From positions 1-5,716 of the forward strand of contig JBMFOT010000110.1 in assembly GCA_049969495.1 (NCBI GenBank): DNA of 5,716 nt, in the 5' to 3' direction. Source of the stretch: HRBIN16 sp049969495 (lineage in GTDB: Bacteria; Armatimonadota; HRBIN16). Made by a program: the position numbers and the translations under genes. Positions 1-5,233 of this stretch are shown here, one piece after another (positions within the stretch are counted from its first letter, which is position 1; the number at the start of each line of letters is the position of its first letter). The notes beneath the pieces were generated by a model that saw only the letters and a program-made list of their open reading frames with translations, was not told where the DNA came from and ran no database searches.

Positions 1-1883
1 CCGAGGTGTTGCTGAGCGTGAGCAACCAGAGCGACCCCGAACGGGTCATCAACACGGTTACGCCCTACTTGCCCGTTCGCGTGGAGGAGAAGCAGCAGAT
101 ACTGGAGATGTCGAGCGTGCGCGAACGGCTCGAGCGGCTGGTGGTCATCATGCGCAAGGAGATCGAAATCCTGGAGCTGCAGAAGACCATCCGCTCGCGC
201 GTGGAAAAGGAGATGGGCGATACCCAGCGCGAGTTTTTCCTGCGCGAACAGCTGAAGGTCATCCAGCAGGAGCTGGGTGAGCGCGACGAACGTGCCAGCG
301 AGGTGGAAGAGTTGCGCCAGAAAATCCTCGCTGCAGGCATGCCCGAAGAGGTGCAGGAACGCGCCTTTAAGGAGCTGGAGCGGCTGGAGAAGATGCCCTT
401 CGCTGCGCCCGAGGGCGTGGTGGTGCGTAACTATCTGGACTGGCTGGTGTCTCTGCCGTGGAGCGCCGTGACGGAAGACAATCTGGATATCGCCGCCGCC
501 GCGCAGGTGCTGGACGAAGACCACTACGGCTTGCAGAAGGTGAAGGAGCGCATCCTGGAGTTCCTGGCGGTGCGCAAGCTGGCGGGCAGCGCGATGAAGG
601 GACCCATTCTGTGCTTTGTGGGCCCCCCTGGCGTCGGCAAAACCTCCATCGGCAGGTCGATTGCCCGTGCGTTAGGGCGCAAGTTCGTGCGCGTGTCGCT
701 GGGCGGTGTGCGTGATGAGGCGGAGATACGCGGTCACCGGCGCACCTACGTGGGCGCGTTGCCTGGGCGAATCATTCAGGGCATTCGGCAGGCAGGCTCG
801 CGCAACCCGGTGTTCATGCTGGATGAGATAGACAAACTGGGCATGGACTTCCGCGGCGACCCCTCCTCCGCCCTGCTGGAGGCACTGGACCCTGAACAGA
901 ACTATGCCTTCTCCGACCACTATCTGGAGGTACCTTTTAACCTGCGTGAGGTGATGTTCATCACCACCGCCAACCTGCTCGACCCCATTCCCCCCGCCCT
1001 GCGCGACCGAATGGAGGTCATCATCTTCCCGGGCTATACCGAGCACGAGAAGATGAACATCGCGAAGGGTTTTCTGGTGCCCAAGCAGCTGAGGGAGCAC
1101 GGCTTAACTCCCGAACAGTGCCAATTCACCGACGCGGCGATACAGCTCATCCTGCGTGAGTACACCCGCGAGGCGGGCGTGCGCAACTTAGAGCGTGAAA
1201 TCGCCTCGGTGTGCCGCAAGGTGGCTCGAGCGGTTGCAGAAGGTCAAATAGAATCCAAAACGGTCACGCCAGAAGATATTCCCGTGTATCTGGGCGCACG
1301 CAAGTACCACTATGGCACGGCAGAGGAGAAAGACGAGGTCGGCGCAGCAACCGGGCTGGTAGTCACACAGTTTGGAGGGGACATTGTCTCCATCGAGGTG
1401 AGCGTGCTTCCTGCCACCAAGGGGCAGCTGTTGCTCACCGGTCAGCTGGGCGAGGTGATGAAAGAGTCGGCACAAGCAGCGCTCACCTACATCCGCTCGC
1501 GTGCCGCCCAGCTGCAGATAGACCCCGAGTTCACCCGCAACGCGGACATCCATATCCACGTGCCGGAGGGTGCGGTGCCCAAAGACGGTCCCTCCGCTGG
1601 CATCACCATTGCCACCGCGCTGGCGTCGGCGTTTACGGGACGTCCTGTCCGACGTGACGTGGCGATGACGGGCGAAATCACCCTGCGCGGGCGCATCCTG
1701 CCCATCGGTGGGGTGAAGGAGAAGGTGTTGGCAGCACACCGTGCGGGCATCCGCGTGGTCGTCCTGCCTGAAGAGAACCGACGCGACATGGACGAAATCC
1801 CTCAGCAGGTGCTGAACGACATCGAGTTCCGCTTCGTGCGCCACATGGACGAGGTGCTACAGATTGCGCTGGTAGACAAATAA
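1..1883 (+). CDS. lon: ATP-dependent serine protease Lon (LonA), 5'-truncated by window edge
   Basis: Lon is a cytoplasmic hexameric AAA+ protease that unfolds and degrades damaged and regulatory proteins. The frame is open to the left edge, so the GTG at 6 is an internal Val codon and not the start. About 625 residues are visible; a full LonA is usually near 780-820, so most of the N-terminal substrate-binding domain lies outside. Counting from that Val: coiled-coil linker about 40-130; Walker A GPPGVGKT at 206-213; Walker B FMLDEID at 270-276; sensor-1 TTAN at 320-323; sensor-2 region EAGVRNLER at 389-397; protease domain with catalytic Ser530 in PKDGPSAG and Lys573 in GGVKEK. Their spacing of 43 residues equals that of the E. 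coli Ser679/Lys722 dyad. All key residues are present, so it looks functional. It stops with TAA at 1881-1883. It is G+C-rich compared with the block to its right and shows no functional link to it. Confidence 0.98.
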   Translation, partial: EVLLSVSNQSDPERVINTVTPYLPVRVEEKQQILEMSSVRERLERLVVIMRKEIEILELQKTIRSRVEKEMGDTQREFFLREQLKVIQQELGERDERASEVEELRQKILAAGMPEEVQERAFKELERLEKMPFAAPEGVVVRNYLDWLVSLPWSAVTEDNLDIAAAAQVLDEDHYGLQKVKERILEFLAVRKLAGSAMKGPILCFVGPPGVGKTSIGRSIARALGRKFVRVSLGGVRDEAEIRGHRRTYVGALPGRIIQGIRQAGSRNPVFMLDEIDKLGMDFRGDPSSALLEALDPEQNYAFSDHYLEVPFNLREVMFITTANLLDPIPPALRDRMEVIIFPGYTEHEKMNIAKGFLVPKQLREHGLTPEQCQFTDAAIQLILREYTREAGVRNLEREIASVCRKVARAVAEGQIESKTVTPEDIPVYLGARKYHYGTAEEKDEVGAATGLVVTQFGGDIVSIEVSVLPATKGQLLLTGQLGEVMKESAQAALTYIRSRAAQLQIDPEFTRNADIHIHVPEGAVPKDGPSAGITIATALASAFTGRPVRRDVAMTGEITLRGRILPIGGVKEKVLAAHRAGIRVVVLPEENRRDMDEIPQQVLNDIEFRFVRHMDEVLQIALVDK

Positions 1884-1912
1884 CCTCCCCGCTCCTCGCC
1901 TGCTGGAGAACG

Positions 1913-1950
1913 AGGCTCCCGCCGAGCTGTGACGTATTCAGCGGGAGCCT
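1913..1950. terminator. Inverted repeat between convergent genes, possible bidirectional terminator
   Basis: A perfect 10-bp inverted repeat: aggctcccgc at 1913-1922 pairs with gcgggagcct at 1941-1950, leaving an 18-nt loop. It lies 29 nt after the lon stop and 17 nt beyond the stop of the minus-strand gene that converges on it, which is where a shared terminator is expected. Neither strand has a clear T-tract after the stem and the loop is long, so it is not a classical intrinsic terminator. It may act as a transcript-end structure or work with Rho. A weaker competing pairing (cctcg 1894-1898 with cgagg 1911-1915) overlaps its left arm. Confidence 0.5.
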
Positions 1951-1967
1951 TCCAGGATGTTGGACAC

Positions 1968-2474
1968 TCATACAGAGGACGTATTCGCAGATGACAAATC
2001 GCCAGCAGCACAAGCCGTTAAGCCTGCAAGGGCGGTGGCAAAGAGTAACACCAACGTGGCTGGAGAGCGGAACGGTTGATACACGAGTAGATGAACCAAT
2101 GACACGCACGCTATCACAGCAGGCACAATGCGTGACCAAGCAAGGATCGGACGATCGATCTGTCGCCTTCTGACCTGGCGGTAGAACTCCACCACTATAC
2201 CCGCAATTACCAGGTATACCGAGAACGTCCATCCGAGACCGTAGAACTCTCCGCCTCCCCACAACGGGTATCCTGCCACCAACACAATCCACCCGCTGAT
2301 TGCCAGTAGGCTGGCAAGACGCGCCCATAAGGGATATGGTTCGAAGGGGCGCCAAAGTGTAGCAAGCAACAAACTTGCTGCGCACAGTGTCAAACGGTCG
2401 ACCAGGCACTTGAGAAGGTAGAACGAGACGATACAAGCCGTTTCGGTTGTCCGTACCCCAGGCTGGCTACACAC
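1968..2474 (-). CDS. Small multi-pass membrane protein, paralog of the gene at 2484-3026
   Basis: 168 residues of unknown function. Hydrophobic segments lie at about 28-41, 54-72, 80-97, 116-133 and 138-156, so four or five membrane passes. Residues 62-118 align without gaps to residues 75-131 of the upstream protein: 22 identities in 57 by hand count, including W-I…AGY, G-x-G-x-F, IVVE and PI-x-A-x-SR-x-x-P. It appears to lack the first membrane helix of that protein and may be N-terminally shortened. The GTG start at 2474 is the only plausible early one and has only a weak AGGT 12 nt upstream. The gap to the previous stop is 9 nt, so it is probably co-transcribed and perhaps translated by reinitiation. 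It is last in the minus-strand block and converges on lon. A role as immunity protein or duplicated partner is inference. It could also be a decaying copy. Confidence 0.7.
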   Translation of the reverse strand: MCSQPGVRTTETACIVSFYLLKCLVDRLTLCAASLLLATLWRPFEPYPLWARLASLLAISGWIVLVAGYPLWGGGEFYGLGWTFSVYLVIAGIVVEFYRQVRRRQIDRPILAWSRIVPAVIACVSLVHLLVYQPFRSPATLVLLFATALAGLTACAAGDLSSANTSSV

Positions 2475-2483
2475 CCGCTTTAG

Positions 2484-3026
2484 CTAACCTGTTACTGCCA
2501 TGGTTAGCCTCCCCCCTCTTGTGTATCCTAACAGGCACAAAAGGGTACCGATAAGCAGAAATATCCTTGCATCCACACGCAGACCCGCCCCCATCCAGAG
2601 CAGCATCATAGCCAAGCTTAAACCCACGAACAGCGGGAACAGGCGCGAAGTGGCAATAATAGGGAGTTCGCAGCTTGTGGGATGTTGTTGCTTACACCAT
2701 TCCACGACAATGGCAGAAGCCGGGAGCAGGAAAATAATTGCCCAGCGTAAGTCACCAAAACTCCCCATTCCCAGCGCGTGGTATCCTGCAAGTGAGTTTA
2801 TCCAGACTGTGACAGCCGTTGTCCGCCCTATCGCAGTGACCCACGGCAGAGCGCGATATAGATCTAGAAGCCAAGCAACGACCAAGGATGCCACAGTAGA
2901 TGTTGTTAGAAGGAAATAGCCTCGCAACACTACTGCTTCTCCACTAAAGACCTCCTCAATGCCAACGTAAATCGCGAGGGCAACGCCCAGCACAATGCCC
3001 AGGCTGATTAGCTGCCGAGTAGACAA
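2484..3026 (-). CDS. Six-pass membrane protein of unknown family, candidate immunity protein
   Basis: 180 residues starting at TTG 3026. This start is supported by a strong Shine-Dalgarno (GGGAGGT, 3040-3034) at good spacing and by an in-frame TAG just upstream at 3034-3032. Likely membrane segments are about 6-23, 37-55, 64-83, 95-110, 129-148 and 154-168, with a basic loop (KQQH) after WAIIFLLPASAIVVEW. No catalytic motif is visible. The next gene encodes a clear paralog in the same reading frame, separated by this gene's single TAG (2486-2484). The gene follows a decayed RHS core/tip remnant whose shifted reading frame ends at 3008, inside this gene. By analogy with RHS, CDI and bacteriocin systems, where the small gene after the toxin tip gives immunity, this may be the surviving immunity gene of a dead toxin cassette. 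That role is inferred from position only. Confidence 0.8.
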   Translation of the reverse strand: MSTRQLISLGIVLGVALAIYVGIEEVFSGEAVVLRGYFLLTTSTVASLVVAWLLDLYRALPWVTAIGRTTAVTVWINSLAGYHALGMGSFGDLRWAIIFLLPASAIVVEWCKQQHPTSCELPIIATSRLFPLFVGLSLAMMLLWMGAGLRVDARIFLLIGTLLCLLGYTRGGRLTMAVTG

Positions 3027-3033
3027 TCTCTAC

Positions 3034-3040
3034 ACCTCCC
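3034..3040 (-). promoter_or_regulatory. Shine-Dalgarno that fixes a TTG start
   Basis: GGGAGGT read on the minus strand, with 7 nt between its end and the TTG at 3026-3024. It is the best ribosome site in the area and is the reason for choosing TTG, since no ATG or GTG in that frame is better placed. Confidence 0.75.
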
Positions 3041-3155
3041 CTTGCACACTAATCGGCAGAGCACACATCTGTAGGGGAAGTACCCCCCTTGATAGTAGCC
3101 ACGTCCAAGAATGCTTATCCTCATGTGTACCCTCCTCGCCTATCCGGGCGTTGCT

Positions 3156-3228
3156 CCACCTCCACGGCGTCTGCGCACTGCCCTGCTGATACCGCAACAC
3201 CCAGAACAGGTCCTATGGATTGTTGCTG
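3156..3228 (-). repeat. RHS core direct repeat, copy 3 (degenerate)
   Basis: This aligns without gaps to 5636-5708 with 64 of 73 bases identical by hand count. Similarity stops abruptly on both sides, and the neighbouring genes differ from those at the other copies. It shares one variant (gcactg rather than gcgctg) with copy 2, which hints that copies 2 and 3 are closer in history. The changes include the one that creates a TAG in the core frame. Confidence 0.9.
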
Positions 3229-3857
3229 GAGCGGGATGATGGTTTGGAAGACCTACCCCTCATGGGATGAGGTCTATCTGTGCCATCTTCCCGAACTCCC
3301 TCGTATTCGCGTATCATCTGTTCATCAAAAGTCAAGGGTATGGTTAGTATCTTCCATCTCTTGTCCTCTCGAATGAGCGGCTGAATGTATCTTCTACCAC
3401 GGATGTGAAACTCCACGAAGGCAATCTTCTTGTCGCGATGCCATTTTCCTTTCGTCAGAGCATCCCAGTAGCTACTTTTCATGTTCATCAAGACGAAACC
3501 CGTCAGGAACTTGATGCTGACGTCCACTGTGCGGAGGCGTTCTATCTTCTCGTCCTCGGATAGGCGCGAGTTATAAGGGTTGCGTTCTCGCCATGCCGAG
3601 CACCACTTGATAAAACGCGCTTTTCTGTCACTTTCAGGAATGCCTTCACTGTTCAAAAAACTTGCTGCTGATGAATACAACGAATATAGATTGGAATATT
3701 TTCGTCCAAGCCACCACTGGACTGCCTGCCTAGTAGTGTGTACTGCCTCCTGCTGCTCCTCACGATTGAGTACTAAAAAATGCGGCTTTTGAGCAGTAAC
3801 ACTGTGAGTGAAAAACAAAACCGAAGCAAAGAGCCAAACAAGAAAAGACCATTTCAT
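3213..3857 (-). CDS. Secreted or periplasmic protein of unknown function, coupled to the upstream RHS tip
   Basis: 214 residues from ATG 3857. The ATG overlaps the upstream stop as ATGA, and GGGAGGT lies 9 nt upstream at 3873-3867, so this start is preferred over longer in-frame options. Residues 1-22 form a signal peptide: K2, then a hydrophobic stretch, with likely cleavage after SVTA and before Q23. No lipobox is seen. The mature part is hydrophilic. A helical first half (WWLGRKYSNLYSLY, then FIKWCSAWRERNP) is followed by a β-like second half (AFVEFHIRGRRYIQPLI, KRWKILTIPL), loosely like NTF2-like or DUF4878-type folds; that likeness is weak. The end (SSNNP) runs into the decayed RHS core and stops at the TAG created there, so the natural C-terminus may have been overwritten by recombination. 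Tight coupling to a toxin-like tip makes it a candidate periplasmic immunity protein, by inference. Confidence 0.82.
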   Translation of the reverse strand: MKWSFLVWLFASVLFFTHSVTAQKPHFLVLNREEQQEAVHTTRQAVQWWLGRKYSNLYSLYSSAASFLNSEGIPESDRKARFIKWCSAWRERNPYNSRLSEDEKIERLRTVDVSIKFLTGFVLMNMKSSYWDALTKGKWHRDKKIAFVEFHIRGRRYIQPLIREDKRWKILTIPLTFDEQMIREYEGVREDGTDRPHPMRGRSSKPSSRSSNNP

Positions 3858-4537
3858 TGCGCTGCTACCTCCCAGGACTTTTTGACCACATCCACGCATC
3901 GATCGATACAGTCCTTCCATGTCTGTCCTCCATACTGGGCTAACCAATCGTTGACACAATGTTGGGCACAGCAAAGACCATTGCCTGCGCACTTGGGATG
4001 ATTGAGGCACCACTCAAAACCAGCATCCGTGCCCAGCCAGTGATTACACTGCCTTCCTGCTTCGATTGTTAGGGCGGCACATTGGTTGCAATCGAAAATC
4101 GGCTTGAAGAAGTCACACTTCTCCTTGATCTCTTTGCACTTCTGATAGATCTCTAAGCCACAGTCTACAATGAAGTCTTTAACCACGCGGCAGAGTTTTC
4201 TCCAACCGCGTTTGTACTTGGATATTTCAACTGCGTAAACTCCACCACGAAGTTGATAAAAGCCTTCATCTGCGGTCCTAAACATCGAATCTCGCCACGG
4301 CGTCTCGGCACTGCCCTGCTGATACCGCAACACCCCAAACACGTCATACAGGTTGTTGCTGACCACCTGTGCACTTCCGTTCGTGATCACCCCTGCCGTG
4401 CCTAACGGGTCAAAGTGATGCCATTCACTGTTTCGGCGTACCAACGAGATGCCCTGCAAGTACAGCGCACTCGTCGCCCAGCTGCCACCTTCCAGCGGCT
4501 TCTGCTGCTCTACCAATTCACCGGCTCCGCACGCCAC
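3854..4537 (-). CDS. RHS core fragment with Cys-rich C-terminal tip (orphan cassette)
   Basis: 227 residues if read from GTG 4537; the frame is open back to 4573, after an in-frame TAG at 4576-4574. Residues 6-82 are the end of an RHS/YD-repeat core: GELVEQ, YLQGISLV, WHHFDPLGTAGVIT, then LYDVFGVLRYQQGSAETPWR. After W-R at 81-82 the sequence turns into a tip of about 145 residues with 14 cysteines (116 to 214), ending CIDRCVDVVKKSW. It has no full YD-repeat shell, no signal peptide and no good ribosome site at the GTG. This suits an orphan C-terminal cassette, expressed only weakly or after recombination into a full-length RHS gene. The tip matches no toxin family I recognise; cysteine number suggests disulfides or metal binding. 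The stop overlaps the next gene's ATG, as in toxin-immunity pairs. The RHS assignment is firm; toxicity is inferred. Confidence 0.8.
   Translation of the reverse strand: MACGAGELVEQQKPLEGGSWATSALYLQGISLVRRNSEWHHFDPLGTAGVITNGSAQVVSNNLYDVFGVLRYQQGSAETPWRDSMFRTADEGFYQLRGGVYAVEISKYKRGWRKLCRVVKDFIVDCGLEIYQKCKEIKEKCDFFKPIFDCNQCAALTIEAGRQCNHWLGTDAGFEWCLNHPKCAGNGLCCAQHCVNDWLAQYGGQTWKDCIDRCVDVVKKSWEVAAQ
3867..3873 (-). promoter_or_regulatory. Shine-Dalgarno inside the end of the RHS-tip gene
   Basis: GGGAGGT lies 9 nt before ATG 3857 and within the last codons of the upstream reading frame (…SWEVAAQ). With the ATGA overlap it points to translational coupling of the tip gene and the secreted protein. 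Confidence 0.75.
4295..4369 (-). repeat. RHS core direct repeat, copy 2
   Basis: Ungapped match to 5642-5716 with 73 of 75 bases identical; one difference gives DVF here against DLF in the other copy. The match runs into the right window edge, so its full upstream length is unknown. Leftward (downstream in coding sense) it ends abruptly at the codon after TPWR, where the tips diverge. Confidence 0.93.
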
Positions 4538-4557
4538 ACCGCACGGATACCACGTCA

Positions 4558-4572
4558 GGTCCTTTTCGGACC
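4558..4572. other. Small perfect hairpin at the upstream edge of the orphan cassette
   Basis: ggtcc, a 5-nt ttttc loop, then ggacc. It sits beside the in-frame stop at 4574-4576 and close to where RHS-like coding begins. It may be chance or may mark a cassette boundary; nothing else supports it. Confidence 0.3.
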
Positions 4573-4573
4573 A

Positions 4574-4693
4574 CTACCCTTTCTCCCTACAGGGTTTACT
4601 ATCACTCCTGTTGCTTAAGCACTTTTTACGAGGTGGCTTCTGGTAGCGCAGGCAGGTGGGGAGCACCCGCCTTCCCTCATCGGGCACGTTTTG
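4574..4693. other. Gap between membrane-protein gene and RHS fragment, no gene seen
   Basis: About 120 bases with no credible coding region. Reading on the minus strand, it begins right after the TAG of the membrane-protein gene, contains the hairpin at 4650-4672, and ends at the TAG that closes the RHS frame upstream. I found no convincing -35/-10 pair. It is the largest non-coding stretch in the minus-strand block and separates the first cassette from the second. Confidence 0.6.
4650..4672. terminator. GC-rich hairpin after membrane-protein gene, possible terminator
   Basis: aggcaggtg (4650-4658) pairs with cacccgcct (4664-4672) with a 5-nt loop and one G-T/G-U type mismatch. It lies 21 nt past the stop of the minus-strand membrane-protein gene, the right place to end that transcript. 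On the minus strand the stem is followed by gcgctacc, not a T-run, so termination is uncertain. Confidence 0.4.
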
Positions 4694-5218
4694 CTATCCC
4701 CTGCAGAGCTCGTACAAAGGAATAAAACGAACAAGAGTATGGTAAACACATGATCCGACAATTATCCAGTAGGTCACTGCTGGCAATAACCAGACACGAG
4801 TGACGTTAACGTAGCCCATTGGCTCTCCTTGCAAAAGCCGCCGCCTGGCAAGCTCGGACACGATGAAAAATGTAAGAAAGGACAATAGCCAGTAGCCTTC
4901 AATCACTTCAGGAGTCTGCTGGGGGAACTGCACGAGAACGCTAAAATTGCCTGTTCGGGTGAACATGCAATGCGCAGCGCGGGAGACGATCTCTCCCAGT
5001 TTTGCTTGCCCCAGCCCCGCAAGCAGGTAACCAGTGACGAACCACGCGCCCGCGAAAAGATACGGAAGCACTATGCCCCGTTGGAAGTAATCCGTCAGTT
5101 GATAATTGCCTGCTCCTAACCTCGCCCTTGCCTGCACGTAAGCCAAAAGGCTGCAATACAGGAAGAGGGGTGGAACTATCACTGCAAGTATGAAGATTCC
5201 TGGACCCGTCGTTAGCAT
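4694..5218 (-). CDS. Four-pass membrane protein of unknown family, candidate immunity protein
   Basis: 174 residues from ATG 5218, with an excellent Shine-Dalgarno (GGAGGAGGT, 5229-5221) and 15 nt from the preceding RHS-tip stop. Likely membrane segments are about 8-29, 49-69, 108-123 and 143-163, with a basic ARRR loop after the third. No enzyme motif is visible. The architecture, with a glycine-rich AGAWFVTGY segment, a helix ending in Glu followed by arginines, then R-x-x-x-x-P into the last helix, resembles the two membrane proteins at 1968-3026. The alignment needs gaps and is too weak to claim homology. Its place directly behind a tip with a hydrophobic stretch fits a membrane immunity protein, by analogy with RHS, CDI and colicin systems; an unrelated accessory role is possible. 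Confidence 0.8.
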   Translation of the reverse strand: MLTTGPGIFILAVIVPPLFLYCSLLAYVQARARLGAGNYQLTDYFQRGIVLPYLFAGAWFVTGYLLAGLGQAKLGEIVSRAAHCMFTRTGNFSVLVQFPQQTPEVIEGYWLLSFLTFFIVSELARRRLLQGEPMGYVNVTRVWLLPAVTYWIIVGSCVYHTLVRFIPLYELCRG

Positions 5219-5220
5219 CT

Positions 5221-5229
5221 ACCTCCTCC
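5221..5229 (-). promoter_or_regulatory. Strong Shine-Dalgarno for the four-pass membrane protein
   Basis: GGAGGAGGT on the minus strand, ending 2 nt before ATG 5218, with an alternative register (first GGAGG) giving 6 nt. It lies in the 15-nt gap after the RHS-tip TGA, so translation probably follows from the same transcript. Confidence 0.75.
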
Positions 5230-5233
5230 ACAC

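Larger units (their letters stand above)
3008..3230 (-). pseudogene. Decayed RHS core plus tip remnant
   Basis: The minus strand reads NNP-stop-DLFWVLRYQQGSAQTPWRWSNARIGEEG, matching the intact copies (NNLYDLFGVLRYQQGSAETPWRW…GEEG). The Tyr codon has become TAG (3215-3213) and FG has become FW. After GEEG, near 3130, continuity with the copy at the right edge is best in the +1 frame: MRIS-ILG-RGYYQ against LRVS-AKG-QFYLP. The shifted frame then gives a short Cys-rich tail (…CVLCRLVCKGRCRDC…) ending at a TAA at 3010-3008, inside the next gene. The copy therefore has an internal stop and probably a frame shift, and cannot encode a normal RHS end. The short Cys-rich tail suggests it once carried a tip of the same kind as the two other cassettes. 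The core part is solid at DNA level; the tail is a tentative reading. Confidence 0.75.

Noticed and set aside
6..8. GTG as the start of lon
   Set aside because: The frame continues upstream (GAG at 3-5), and family alignment (EVLLSVSNQSDP) places this inside the N-terminal domain.
1188..1844. Long minus-strand open frame opposite lon (218 codons), with others at 672-1100 and 1487-1789
   Set aside because: They lie wholly antisense to a well-conserved lon and have no recognisable protein features; G+C-rich genes often leave such open antisense frames.
1678..2436. Minus-strand open frame of 252 codons spanning the lon end and the membrane-protein gene
   Set aside because: It crosses the convergent intergenic hairpin, is rich in Cys, Arg and Pro without pattern, and overlaps a frame with clear membrane helices and a paralog.
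2500..2919. Plus-strand open frame of 139 codons
   Set aside because: It is the complement of the six-pass membrane-protein gene, which has a good ribosome site and a paralog; the plus-strand product has no protein-like features.
3858..4013. A 52-residue longer start for the secreted protein
   Set aside because: The longer form would overlap the RHS tip gene by about 160 bases and hide a good signal peptide; ATG 3857 has the Shine-Dalgarno and the ATGA overlap.
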